From: Zhihengliuella sp. ISTPL4
Lineage (GTDB): Bacteria > Actinomycetota > Actinomycetes > Actinomycetales > Microbacteriaceae
Assembly (NCBI RefSeq): GCF_002848265.1
Contig: NZ_CP025422.1
Coordinates: 2,262,727-2,326,726, forward strand
DNA: 64,000 bases
Direction: 5' to 3'
A model generated the notes under the pieces. The model saw only the letters and a program-made list of their open reading frames with translations, made no database searches and was not told the origin of the DNA. Position 1 is the stretch's first letter. Each line of letters begins with the position of its first letter. This document shows, piece after piece, positions 35,097 through 43,375 of the stretch. Both the position numbers and the translations under genes were made by a program.

Positions 35097-36353
35097 TCAG
35101 GGGAGGCGGAAGGGGTTGTCTCCCACGGCCGCGAGCAGGTACCAGGCCGTCGTGCCCGTGTGCAGGCTCGCGTAGTAGAGGTCGCCGAAGCCGGAGTCGA
35201 GCCCGTCGGTCGACGTCGCCACGATGCCCTTGCCGTCGCCGTTCGCGGCATCGCGCTGCGCCAGACGGATGTCGGCCAGCAGCTCGTCCGCGCGGACCTG
35301 ATCCCCCGCGGCGCCGCGCTCCTGCAGCGCCAGCGCGAGGTGTCCGCTGCCCTCGAACCAGACCTTCGACACGTCCACGTCGCTGATCGACGGACCGCGG
35401 TACGGACCGTCCTGGGCCATTAGGTGCGCGAGCGTCCAGTCGACGGCCGATCCGTATCGGGCATCCCCGGTGCCGAGCAGGCTCCACGTCTGCGCATCGA
35501 GCGGGATCGGGCGCGTGTTGATCGTGCTGCCATCGAGCAGCGTCCCGGTGTCCACGTGCCCGTCGCCGCTCTGCATCGCCGCGACGAAGTCTGCGGCCAC
35601 CGCCGCTCGCTCCGCCCACACCGCGTCCCCCGTGAGCGGGGCGAGCTGGGTGAAGAATCCGGCGATGTCGCTGTTGTGCTCGGTGGACTTCCACTCCAGC
35701 GGCACCCCGGTATCGGTCTGCCCGCCGGTGTAGCCGTAGGGCGCACGGGTCATGTCGGCGGTGTTCTCCTGGATCCACTCCGCGATGCGCACCGCGCCGT
35801 CGAGGTACCGTGTCTCCCCGGTGGCGTGGAAGAGCCGGGCGAGCGCCATGCCGACCCACGCCTGGTTTCCGGTGAAGGTGCCGGGCCCGGTGATCTCCAT
35901 GCGTCCCTGGCGGATGCCGTGCGGCTCGTACGACGTGCGGACGCGGCCGTCGCCGATCGGGTCGTTCTCCTGCACGAACAGGAGGGTGTCCGCGACGGCC
36001 CGCGCGCGGCGCAGGTCGTCCGGCAGGCCGCGCGCCGTGTAGGCGATCACCACGAGGGCGTCGTCGTAGACGAACGAGGGCGTGAAGTCCCAGGAGGGCG
36101 TGGTGAAGAACCCGCCCTCGTAGCTGCGGGGCAGGCAGCGGCCCTCACCGTCGCAGAACTCGTCGACCCGTGCGTCGAGGAACTCGTAGGCGAGCGCGAC
36201 CGAGGCGGCAGGGTCGTTCACCGGGTCGGCCGGGGGCTGCGCGCGGGTGCCGAACGCATCAGACACGGCAGGTGCGGCACCGGCGAGCACGGCACCGACG
36301 ACGAGGGCGGCGACGACCGCCCAGGGCGCGGATCGGCGGGCGGAAGCGGACAT
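35097..36353 (-). CDS. Secreted six-hairpin-glycosidase-like protein
   Basis: A 418-aa protein with a signal peptide (about 1-32, AVVAALVVGAVLAGAAPAVSDA). The rest is an alpha-helical repeat protein typical of (alpha/alpha)6 barrels: TPSFVYDDALVVIAYTARG, TGNQAWVGMALARLFHATG, ALEERG-like ALQERG. The TEHNSDIAGFF motif and many aromatic and acidic residues suggest a carbohydrate enzyme or binder, but I cannot assign a family or reaction. GAGAGG precedes the ATG at 36353. It is divergent from the SDR gene. Confidence 0.75.
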   Translation of the reverse strand: MSASARRSAPWAVVAALVVGAVLAGAAPAVSDAFGTRAQPPADPVNDPAASVALAYEFLDARVDEFCDGEGRCLPRSYEGGFFTTPSWDFTPSFVYDDALVVIAYTARGLPDDLRRARAVADTLLFVQENDPIGDGRVRTSYEPHGIRQGRMEITGPGTFTGNQAWVGMALARLFHATGETRYLDGAVRIAEWIQENTADMTRAPYGYTGGQTDTGVPLEWKSTEHNSDIAGFFTQLAPLTGDAVWAERAAVAADFVAAMQSGDGHVDTGTLLDGSTINTRPIPLDAQTWSLLGTGDARYGSAVDWTLAHLMAQDGPYRGPSISDVDVSKVWFEGSGHLALALQERGAAGDQVRADELLADIRLAQRDAANGDGKGIVATSTDGLDSGFGDLYYASLHTGTTAWYLLAAVGDNPFRLP

Positions 36354-36568
36354 CACGACCTCTCGACAGCTGGGCCCCCGGGGAACATGTCGCGAGCGAC
36401 ACGGGGGGATGCTGGCAACCCTGTCATGACAGGAGGTGCGACCGGAAGTGTCTTTCGGCCACATGCGCGTGTACCAAAGCGGCCGGATGCGTGCAAGGCG
36501 TTTGCCGGACCGCGGAGGCGGCGCGCACGATGGTCCTCCCGTCCCCGACCTCCCGGAAAGGACACCTC

Positions 36569-37465
36569 ATGTCCCGCGACCAGTACACCTTCACCAACCC
36601 GGTCGAGCTCTACGCCGACATCCAGCCGCAGAAGCAGCACATGCGCGAGCCCGGCCTCGATGCGGACCTCACCCCGAAGGCCGACCTCGGCGAGGAGTCG
36701 TACCGCGGCACCGGACGGCTGACCGGCCGCAAGGCGCTCATCACCGGCGGAGACTCGGGCATCGGTGCGGCCACCGCGATCGCGTTCGCCCGCGAGGGCG
36801 CCGACGTCGCGATCTCCTACCTGCCGGAAGAGGAGGAGGACGCGAGCCGCATCGCCGGCATCCTCCGCGAGGCGGGAGCCACCGTCGCCACCATCCCCGG
36901 TGACCTGCGCGACCCGGAGTACTGCCGCACCCTGGTGGCCGAGGCTGTCGCGGCGCTCGGCGGACTCGACATCCTCGTCAACAACGGCGGCAAGCAGGTC
37001 TTCCAGGAGTCCCTCACGGATGTGACGGACGAGCAGTTCGACGACACCTTCAAGACCAACGTGTACGCGATGTTCTGGATCACGAAAGCCGCCCTGCCGC
37101 ACCTCCCCGCCGGGTCGACGATCATCAACACGACCTCGATCCAGGCCTACTCGCCGTCGGACATCCTCGTCGACTATGCGTCGACGAAGTCGACCATCAA
37201 CGCGTTCACGAAGGGCCTCGCCCAGCAGCTCGCACCCAAGGGCATCCGCGTCAACGCCGTGGCTCCGGGACCGATCTGGACCCCGCTGCAGCCCAGCGAC
37301 GGGCAGCCGCAGGAGAAGATCGACCAGTTCGGCCAGGACACGCCGCTCGGCCGGATGGGTCAGCCCGCGGAGCTCGCCCCCGCGTACGTCTTCCTCGCGT
37401 CGCCGGAGTCGAGCTACGTGCTCGGCGAGACCCTGAACGTCAACGGCGGCATGCCCACGCCCTGA
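36569..37465 (+). CDS. SDR-family oxidoreductase (general-stress type)
   Basis: A 298-aa short-chain dehydrogenase. It has the glycine motif ALITGGDSGIGAATA (about 54-68), NNGGK (about 139), catalytic Ser in NTTSIQAYS, Tyr-x3-Lys in VDYASTKST, and PGPIWTPLQP. The roughly 45-residue N-terminal extension (YADIQPQKQHMREPGLDADLTPKAD) marks the bacterial YhdF/YdaD-like subgroup tied to general stress. AAAGGA lies six bases before the ATG at 36569. Confidence 0.9.
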   Translation: MSRDQYTFTNPVELYADIQPQKQHMREPGLDADLTPKADLGEESYRGTGRLTGRKALITGGDSGIGAATAIAFAREGADVAISYLPEEEEDASRIAGILREAGATVATIPGDLRDPEYCRTLVAEAVAALGGLDILVNNGGKQVFQESLTDVTDEQFDDTFKTNVYAMFWITKAALPHLPAGSTIINTTSIQAYSPSDILVDYASTKSTINAFTKGLAQQLAPKGIRVNAVAPGPIWTPLQPSDGQPQEKIDQFGQDTPLGRMGQPAELAPAYVFLASPESSYVLGETLNVNGGMPTP

Positions 37466-37476
37466 CCTCGTCGTCC

Positions 37477-37558
37477 GTCGACCCACCCCCTTTCGTTCCT
37501 CCCGGCCCGTTCCGGCCGTTCGGAAGGGGGTGGGTCGAACGGAAAGGGGTGGGTCGAC
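37477..37558. repeat. Family C 82-bp nested palindrome, copy 2
   Basis: GTCGACCCACCCC (37477-37489) pairs with GGGGTGGGTCGAC (37546-37558). An inner stem has CCCGGCCCGTTCCGG at the centre. It lies between two co-directional genes, 11 bp after the SDR stop. Outer-stem A-T pairs here replace G-C pairs of copy 3, consistent with selection on pairing. Confidence 0.8.
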
Positions 37559-37609
37559 AGGACGGGCGGACGCGGCGCCGAACCGTTTCGATAGCTGTGG
37601 TGGCGGGAC

Positions 37610-37625
37610 TGTAAGCGTTTGCAGT
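37610..37625. promoter_or_regulatory. LacI-type operator before the alpha-glucosidase gene
   Basis: TGTAAGCGTTTGCAGT is a near-palindrome with the CG centre typical of LacI-family sites. It abuts the -10 TAGCCT (37625-37630). The LacI gene at 39367 is the likely partner. Confidence 0.65.
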
Positions 37626-37636
37626 AGCCTGATCGC

Positions 37637-39298
37637 ATGGCACAGCTCGAACAGATCGCAGCCCCCGGTTCCGAGTGGTGGCGCAGCGCCGTCATCTACC
37701 AGATCTACCCCCGCTCCTTCGCGGACGCGTCGGGCGACGGCATCGGCGACCTGCCGGGCATCACGGGCCGCCTCGATGCCCTGCAGGAACTCGGCGTCGA
37801 CGCGATCTGGCTCAGCCCCTTCATGACCAGCCCGCAGCGCGACGCCGGCTACGACGTGGCCGACTACCGCGACGTGGACCCGCTGTTCGGCACTCTGGCC
37901 GACTTCGACGAGATGCTCGAAGCGGCGCACGCCCGGGGCATCCGCGTGATCGTCGACCTCGTCCCCAACCACTCCTCCGACCAGCACCCCTGGTTCCAGG
38001 AGGCACTCGAAGCCGCACCGGGCAGCCCGGAGCGCGCGCGCTACATCTTCCGCGACGGCCGCGGCGAGAACGGCGAGCTGCCCCCGAACAACTGGGAGTC
38101 GGTGTTCGGCGGCGGCATGTGGCAGCGCGTCACCGAGGCCGACGGCACGCCGGGCCAGTGGTACCTGCACATCTTCGACGCGACGCAGCCGGACTTCGAC
38201 TGGAACAACGAGGAGGTGCAGGAGGAGTTCCGCTCGATCCTGCGCTTCTGGCTCGACCGCGGCGTCGACGGCTTCCGGGTCGACGTGGCCCACGGCATGA
38301 TCAAGACCGAGGGCCTTCCCGACTACACGCCGCCGACCGATGCGGACTCCATGGGCGGCGGCGAGTCGAACGTGCCGTACTGGGGCCAGGACGGCGTGCA
38401 CGAGATCTACCGCGACTGGCACAAGGTGCTCGCCGAGTACGACGGCGACCGCGCGCTCTGCGGCGAGGCCTGGATGCCGACGCTCAAGGAGACAGCGCTC
38501 TGGGTGCGCCCCGACGAGATGCACCAGACGTTCAACTTCCCGTACCTGATGACGGCGTGGGACGCCAAGGCGCTCGGCGACGTGATCCGCGAGTCGCTCG
38601 ACGCGTTCGGCGCGGTCGGCGCCCCCAGCACCTGGGTGCTGTCGAACCACGACGTGGTCCGGCACGCCACACGCCTGGCCCTCACGATCGACAACCCGCA
38701 GGGCGAGGGCATCGGCCCGAACACCCCGGACAAGCCCGACACCGCCATCGGCCTCGCCCGCGCCCGCGCGGCCACCACGCTGATGCTGGCGCTCCCGGGC
38801 TCCGCCTACCTGTACCAGGGCGAGGAGCTCGGACTGCCCGAGGCCATGGAGATCCCGGACGAGTACCGTCAGGACCCGACCTGGTTCCGCACGAACGGCG
38901 AGCGCTACGGCCGCGACGGCTGCCGTGTGCCGCTGCCGTGGGAGGCGGAGGCGCCGGCGTTCGGCTTCAATGACACCGGACTCTCGTGGCTCCCGCAGCC
39001 GGCGGACTGGGCCGCCTACGCCCGTGATGTCGAGGAGGTCGACCCCGCGTCGACCCTGGCGCTGTACAAGCGCCTGCTCGCCGGTCGTCGCGAGTTCCAG
39101 TTCGGCACGGGGTCGCTGGTGTGGGAGGACGCCGGTCCCGACGCCGTGGCCTTCCGCCGCGGCGAGGTGCACGTACTGGCGAACCTCGGCACGGCTCCCC
39201 TCGAGCTCCCCGAGGGTGCGGTCGTCCTGCTCCGCAGCCAGCCGTTCGACGGTTCGGAAGTCCCGGTCGACACGGCCGTCTGGTACACCAAGGGCTGA
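37637..39298 (+). CDS. GH13 alpha-glucosidase (oligo-1,6/alpha-glucosidase type)
   Basis: A 553-aa cytoplasmic GH13 enzyme: WWRSAVIYQIYPRSFADASGDGIGDLPGI, DLVPNHSSDQHPWF (region I), nucleophile Asp in DGFRVDVAHG (about 216), acid/base Glu in LCGEAW (about 276), Asp in VLSNHDVVRH (about 338). The QDPTWFRTNGERYGRDGCRVPLPW region is typical of actinobacterial alpha-glucosidases acting on maltose-like sugars. The ATG is six bases after TAGCCT, so it is probably leaderless. A LacI gene follows after 68 bp. Confidence 0.92.
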   Translation: MAQLEQIAAPGSEWWRSAVIYQIYPRSFADASGDGIGDLPGITGRLDALQELGVDAIWLSPFMTSPQRDAGYDVADYRDVDPLFGTLADFDEMLEAAHARGIRVIVDLVPNHSSDQHPWFQEALEAAPGSPERARYIFRDGRGENGELPPNNWESVFGGGMWQRVTEADGTPGQWYLHIFDATQPDFDWNNEEVQEEFRSILRFWLDRGVDGFRVDVAHGMIKTEGLPDYTPPTDADSMGGGESNVPYWGQDGVHEIYRDWHKVLAEYDGDRALCGEAWMPTLKETALWVRPDEMHQTFNFPYLMTAWDAKALGDVIRESLDAFGAVGAPSTWVLSNHDVVRHATRLALTIDNPQGEGIGPNTPDKPDTAIGLARARAATTLMLALPGSAYLYQGEELGLPEAMEIPDEYRQDPTWFRTNGERYGRDGCRVPLPWEAEAPAFGFNDTGLSWLPQPADWAAYARDVEEVDPASTLALYKRLLAGRREFQFGTGSLVWEDAGPDAVAFRRGEVHVLANLGTAPLELPEGAVVLLRSQPFDGSEVPVDTAVWYTKG

Positions 39299-39366
39299 CA
39301 CCCGCTGCGCCCGTGGCGCGCTCCCCCGGGGCGTGCCACGGGCGTCTCCGATCCGAAGGACAGACG

Positions 39367-40374
39367 ATGGCGAGCATCGATGAGGTCGCCCGGCTCGCCG
39401 GCGTCTCCACCGCGACGGTCTCCCGCGCGCTGAGCGGGCGCGGGCACGTGTCGGAGTCGGCCAGGGAACGCGTGCAGGCGGCGGCCGCCTCGCTCGGGTA
39501 CGTGGTCTCCTCCCGCGCCTCGAGCCTCGCGTCGGGGCGCACCCGCAACATCGGGGTCGTCGTGCCGTTCCTCGACCGGTGGTTCTTCAGCACCGTGCTG
39601 TCCGGGGTCTCCGCCGCGCTCATGCGGGCCGGATACGACATCACGCTCTACAACATCACCGCCGACAAGGACGTGCGCCGCCACGTGTTCGACACGTTCC
39701 TTCGCCGCCAGCGCGTGGACGCCGTGATCGCCGTGTCCATCGAACTGGACGAGGACGAGACCCAGCAGCTCCTCGACCTCGGGCTCCCGGTGATCGCGAT
39801 CGGCGGCCCCAATCCGAAGCTCGACACCCTCACGGTCGATGACGTCGCCGTGGCGCAGCTCGCGACGGAGCACCTGCTCGGGCTCGGGCACACCGAGATC
39901 GCCCACATCGGCGCGAACCCCGAGTTCGACATCGACTTCCACATCCCCACGAACCGACGGCTCGGCTTCGAGCGGGCGCTGGCCGCGGCCGGCATCCCCC
40001 TGAACCCCGCGTTCCTGGAGCCCGCCGACTTCACGGTCGAGGGTGGCTACCGCGCCGCGAAACAGCTCCTCGGGCGCCCGGGGCCTCGTCCCACCGCGGT
40101 GTTCGCGGCCTCGGACGAGATGGCGATCGGGGCGCTCCTCGCCGCCCGCGACCTCGGCTTCGCGGTGCCGGGCGACCTGTCCATCGTGGGCATCGACGGC
40201 CATGAGCTCGGCGAGTTCTTCCGTCTCACGACGGTCGACCAGTTCCCGCTCGGACAGGGCGAACGGGCGGCCGACGCGGTCCTCGCGAAGCTCACCGACC
40301 CGGAAGCCGTGCGACCTCCGGCCGCCCTGCCGTACGAGCTCAACGTCCGCGGGACGACCGCCCGGCTCGTCTAG
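39367..40374 (+). CDS. LacI-family regulator, likely of the alpha-glucosidase gene
   Basis: A 335-aa LacI protein with HTH ASIDEVARLAGVSTATVSRALSGRGHVSE, hinge VVSSRASSLASGRT and a sugar-binding domain (NIGVVVPFLDRWFFSTVLSG, VFAASDEMAIGAL, IVGIDGHELGEFF). Its ATG follows GAAGGA by six bases. It is co-directional with the GH13 gene, whose promoter has a LacI-type palindrome, so local repression relieved by an alpha-glucoside is likely. Confidence 0.9.
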   Translation: MASIDEVARLAGVSTATVSRALSGRGHVSESARERVQAAAASLGYVVSSRASSLASGRTRNIGVVVPFLDRWFFSTVLSGVSAALMRAGYDITLYNITADKDVRRHVFDTFLRRQRVDAVIAVSIELDEDETQQLLDLGLPVIAIGGPNPKLDTLTVDDVAVAQLATEHLLGLGHTEIAHIGANPEFDIDFHIPTNRRLGFERALAAAGIPLNPAFLEPADFTVEGGYRAAKQLLGRPGPRPTAVFAASDEMAIGALLAARDLGFAVPGDLSIVGIDGHELGEFFRLTTVDQFPLGQGERAADAVLAKLTDPEAVRPPAALPYELNVRGTTARLV

Positions 40375-40382
40375 GCGAACCG

Positions 40383-40471
40383 GCGTTCACAACTCAGGAG
40401 TCTTGCGCGCGGGGACCGCGGTTCCGGCCTTGAGGGGCGCACCTCCGCCGGTTCTCCTGAGTTGTGAACGC
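40383..40471. repeat. Family D palindromic element
   Basis: GCGTTCACAACTCAGGAG (40383-40400) and its perfect complement (40454-40471) flank a 53-nt GC-rich centre between convergent genes. Only one full copy is in the window. It may act as a terminator, but the loop is far longer than in a normal one. Confidence 0.75.
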
Positions 40472-40478
40472 ACCGAGC

Positions 40479-42113
40479 TCAGGAGTCCGCGGTCGCGTCC
40501 CGCCAGGTGCGGTAACCCCCGTCGAGGTTCCGCACCTCACGCCCGTGCTGCCGCAGCAGACGGGTGGCGATGTGCCCCCGCAGACCGACCTGGCAGTGCA
40601 CGACGAGAGGCCCGTCCGGGAGTTCGTCGAGGCGGTGGCGCAGCTCATCGAGCGGGATGTTCCGCGCGCCGGGGATGGCGCCGTTCGCATGCTCCGCGGC
40701 GGAACGGACGTCGATGAGGGTCGATCCCGCCTGCCGGGCGCCGTCGAGCTCGTGCCATTGGACGGTCGGCGTCGTGCCACTGCGGGTGTTCTCCGCGACG
40801 TAGCCGAGGATGTTCACGGCATCCTTCGCGGACCCGAACTGCGGCGCGTACGCGAGCTCCAGGTGCGCGAGCCCGGCGGCGGTGACGCCCGCCTGCAGCG
40901 CCGTCGCGATCACGTCGATCCGCTTGTCCACGCCGTCACGGCCGACGACCTGCGCCCCGAGGATGCGGTCAGTGGCGGGGTCGGCGAGCAGCTTCATCGA
41001 CAGGGTCTCGGCGCCCGGGTAGTAGCCGGCGTGCGATCCGGGGTGCACGTGGACGGTGAAGAACTCGCGGCCCGCGGCACGGAGCTGCTTCTCGCTCCAG
41101 CCGGTCTTCGCGGCGGCCAGGCCGAACACCTGCACGATGCCGGTGCCGAGGGCGGGGCGCGCCGACTCCTCCCGCCCCGCGATGACGTCGGCGACCATGC
41201 GGCCGTGGCGGTTGGCGAGACCGGCCATGGTCACCAGTGCCGCACCGCCGCCGATGAGGTCGGCCTTCTCGACGCCGTCGCCGACCGCGAAGACGTCGGG
41301 CGCACTGGTGCGACAGGCCTCGTCGACGGCGATGCCACCGGTCTCGCCGAGACGGATCCCGGCAGCCTGGGCGACTCCGGCCTCGGGCACCACCCCGGAG
41401 GCGTCGACGAGGAGCTCCGCGGGCACAACGGCGCCGTCGCTGAGGGTCACGGAATCCGCGCCGGTGGCGACGACCTCGACGCCGAGCCGTACGTCGACAC
41501 CGCGACGCCGGATCTCGGCCGCCAGAGGGGCGGCCATCTCCGGATCCAGCGGGGCGAGCAGCTGGGCACCGCGTTGCACCAGGGTGACCGCGGCGCCTCG
41601 GGCGACAAGGTTCTCCACGGCCTCGAGTCCTGTGTAGCCGCCGCCCACGACGACCACCGGCAGGCCGGGGCGGAGGGCGGCATCAATCGCATCGGCATCC
41701 GCCACGGTCCGCAGGCTCCGCGCGGGGAGGGTCCCCGCGGGCTCGTCCGCACGGGGCCGGGCACCGGTGGCGAGCACGAGGCGGTCGTACGGGCGGGTGG
41801 CGCGGTGGCCGCTGCCGAGATCGACGACCTCGACCGTCTTGCGCGCGGTGTCGATGCCGACGACGTCGTGACGGACGCGGACGTTCAGCCGGAAGCGGCG
41901 GTGCAGCGACTCGGGGGTCTGCAGCAGGAGGGCGTCGCGCTCCTCGATCACACCGCCCACGTAGTAGGGCAGGCCGCAGTTGGCGTAGGAGACCTCGGGC
42001 CCGCGCTCGAAGACGACGATGTCCGCGGACTCGTCGAGCCGCCGGAGCCGGGTCGCCGCCGACATGCCGCCGGCGACGCCACCGACGATGACGACGCGGA
42101 GCGGCGCGCTCAT
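40479..42113 (-). CDS. CoA-disulfide reductase fused to rhodanese domain
   Basis: A 544-aa FAD/NAD(P)H flavoprotein: VVIVGGVAGGMSAATRLRRL at the N-terminus, the redox-active single Cys46 in SYANCGLPYY as in CoA-disulfide reductases, a second dinucleotide fold VVVVGGGYTGLEAVENL, and the FAD-binding DVFAVGDG. A C-terminal rhodanese domain (about 455-544) has Cys507 in VVHCQVGLRGH. Such fusions (CoADR-RHD) reduce CoA persulfide or polysulfide and move sulfane sulfur. It overlaps the small Cys-rich gene by ATGA. Confidence 0.9.
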   Translation of the reverse strand: MSAPLRVVIVGGVAGGMSAATRLRRLDESADIVVFERGPEVSYANCGLPYYVGGVIEERDALLLQTPESLHRRFRLNVRVRHDVVGIDTARKTVEVVDLGSGHRATRPYDRLVLATGARPRADEPAGTLPARSLRTVADADAIDAALRPGLPVVVVGGGYTGLEAVENLVARGAAVTLVQRGAQLLAPLDPEMAAPLAAEIRRRGVDVRLGVEVVATGADSVTLSDGAVVPAELLVDASGVVPEAGVAQAAGIRLGETGGIAVDEACRTSAPDVFAVGDGVEKADLIGGGAALVTMAGLANRHGRMVADVIAGREESARPALGTGIVQVFGLAAAKTGWSEKQLRAAGREFFTVHVHPGSHAGYYPGAETLSMKLLADPATDRILGAQVVGRDGVDKRIDVIATALQAGVTAAGLAHLELAYAPQFGSAKDAVNILGYVAENTRSGTTPTVQWHELDGARQAGSTLIDVRSAAEHANGAIPGARNIPLDELRHRLDELPDGPLVVHCQVGLRGHIATRLLRQHGREVRNLDGGYRTWRDATADS

Positions 42114-42274
42114 CGGCCGAACAGCCGGGACAGGAGACCGCCCTTGGCCTCGTCCTTCGGGTGGCCCGTGCACCAGTCCGACGCCGGCACGGTGCGGCGG
42201 ACGGCGTCGACGTGCTGGCCGCACCCCGCCCAGGTGGTCTTCCCGCAGGTACGGCAACGGGCTGCTCGACACAT
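42110..42274 (-). CDS. Small Cys-rich protein, 54 aa
   Basis: A short gene before the CoADR gene, sharing ATGA with it. The sequence MCRAARCRTCGKTTWAGCGQ gives CxxxxCxxC...C, and a later DWCTGH with the other cysteines looks like a zinc ribbon. It ends in LLSRLFGR. GGAGAG lies five bases before the ATG. It would be the first gene of the operon under the CsoR-type operator. Function unknown; metal or sulfur binding is plausible. Confidence 0.7.
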   Translation of the reverse strand: MCRAARCRTCGKTTWAGCGQHVDAVRRTVPASDWCTGHPKDEAKGGLLSRLFGR

Positions 42275-42292
42275 GTGTTCTCTCCTCACTCG

Positions 42293-42308
42293 ATACCCCG
42301 GTGGGTAT
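42293..42308. promoter_or_regulatory. CsoR/CstR-type operator 1
   Basis: ATACCCCGGTGGGTAT, a 6-4-6 palindrome in the divergent region, nearer the Cys-rich gene (19 bp from its ATG). Confidence 0.75.
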
Positions 42309-42313
42309 GCAGA

Positions 42314-42337
42314 CACTATACCCCCGGGGGTATAGTG
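42314..42337. promoter_or_regulatory. CsoR/CstR-type operator 2 with divergent -10 boxes
   Basis: A 24-bp perfect palindrome around ATACCCCCGGGGGTAT. Both ends hold TATAGT (42331-42336 on plus; 42320-42315 on minus), so one repressor site would cover the -10 of both divergent transcripts. Confidence 0.85.
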
Positions 42338-42367
42338 GAGCGCACAGCCGGCCTTCAGGGAGGGACC

Positions 42368-42634
42368 ATGACCACCGTCGACACCGACACGCAGCGCAAG
42401 ATCGCCAACCGCCTCAAGCGCGCACAGGGACAGCTCGGCGCCGTGATCGCCGCGGTCGAGAACGGCGGCGACTGTCGGGCCGTCGTCACGCAGCTCGCCG
42501 CGGTGACCTCCGCGTTGGACAAGGCCGGGTTCCAGATCATCGCCTCCGCCATGAAGACCTGCCTGGAGGACCCCGCGCAGGACGACGCCGTCCCCCTGCC
42601 CGACCTGGAGAAGCTCTTCCTCACCCTCGCCTGA
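42368..42634 (+). CDS. CsoR-family repressor, probably CstR-like persulfide sensor
   Basis: An 88-aa all-helical CsoR/FrmR-family (DUF156) protein: KIANRLKRAQGQLGAVIAAVENGGDCRAVVTQL, then SALDKAGFQIIASAMKTCLED. Cys36 and Cys65 are present, but the position of the copper-ligand His (61) is Ala. Loss of that His with retention of both Cys is the pattern of CstR, which senses per- and polysulfides. The divergent operon encodes a CoADR-rhodanese, which fits. AGGGAGGG precedes the ATG. A true Cu sensor is less likely but not excluded. Confidence 0.85.
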   Translation: MTTVDTDTQRKIANRLKRAQGQLGAVIAAVENGGDCRAVVTQLAAVTSALDKAGFQIIASAMKTCLEDPAQDDAVPLPDLEKLFLTLA

Positions 42635-42635
42635 A

Positions 42636-42717
42636 CGCGACCCGGCCCCTTGCGGCCACCCCGGCCCGTTGCGGACGATCGCAACGGGCCGGGGCGCACG
42701 CAAGGGGCCGGGTCGGC
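42636..42717. repeat. Family C 82-bp nested palindrome, copy 3
   Basis: Nearly perfect double hairpin: outer CGACCCGGCCCCTTGCG pairs with CGCAAGGGGCCGGGTCG, inner CCCCGGCCCGTTGCG pairs with CGCAACGGGCCGGGG, with a 4-nt internal bulge on each side and a 6-nt loop. It starts one base after the CsoR-like stop and ends 10 bp before the SOD stop (convergent). Confidence 0.85.
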
Positions 42718-42727
42718 GAAGAGGGAG

Positions 42728-43354
42728 TCAGGGAACGAGGAGACCGGCGGTCGCGGTGCGGGCCGTCTCGAAGCGGCGCTGCACGTCAGGCCAGTTCACG
42801 AGGTTCCAGAACGCCTTGACGTAGTCCGCCCGCACGTTGAGGTAGTCGAGGTAGTAGGCGTGCTCCCACACGTCGAGCTGCAGCAGCGGGATGACGCCGA
42901 GCGGCGCGTTGCCCTGCTGGTCGAAGAGCTGGAAGATCACGGGGCGGGCGCCCACCGAGTCCCAGGCGAGCACGGCCCACCCGGAGCCTTGCACGCCGAG
43001 GGCCGTCGCGGTGAAGTGCGCGCGGAAGCCGTCGATCGACCCGAACGAGTCCGCGAGGGCCGCCGAGAGCTCGCCCTCCGGAGCACCGCCGCCCTCGGGC
43101 GAGAGGTTCTGCCAGAACACGGAATGGTTGATGTGGCCACCGAGGTTGAACGCGAGGTCCTTCTCGAGCTTGTTGACCGCTCCGAGGTCGCCGCTGTCGC
43201 GGGCCGCCGCGAGCTGCTCCAGCGCCGTGTTCGCGCCGGTCACGTAGGCCTGGTGGTGTTTGGAGTGGTGCAGCTCCATGATCTTGCCGGAGATGTGCGG
43301 CTCCAGCGCGGAGTAGTCGTAGGGCAGCTCGGGGAGCGTGTACGGAGTGGACAT
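42728..43354 (-). CDS. sodA: Mn/Fe superoxide dismutase
   Basis: A 208-aa [22 protein letters not shown], metal ligands in [11 protein letters not shown] (His near 28), GHINHSVFW (His near 77), and [12 protein letters not shown] (Asp and His near 165). The [11 protein letters not shown] region (Gly-rich, with Gln near the active site) is compatible with Mn or Fe/cambialistic use. It removes cytoplasmic superoxide. AAAGGA precedes the ATG. It stands next to the SoxR-box operon. Confidence 0.95.
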   Translation of the reverse strand: MSTPYTLPELPYDYSALEPHISGKIMELHHSKHHQAYVTGANTALEQLAAARDSGDLGAVNKLEKDLAFNLGGHINHSVFWQNLSPEGGGAPEGELSAALADSFGSIDGFRAHFTATALGVQGSGWAVLAWDSVGARPVIFQLFDQQGNAPLGVIPLLQLDVWEHAYYLDYLNVRADYVKAFWNLVNWPDVQRRFETARTATAGLLVP

Positions 43355-43375
43355 GGGGGTTCCTTTCGTGACGGG

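Noticed and set aside
36353-39301. A 982-codon open frame on the minus strand across the SDR and GH13 genes
   Set aside because: It spans two well-recognised plus-strand genes and an intergenic palindrome, has low-complexity composition and no start signal.
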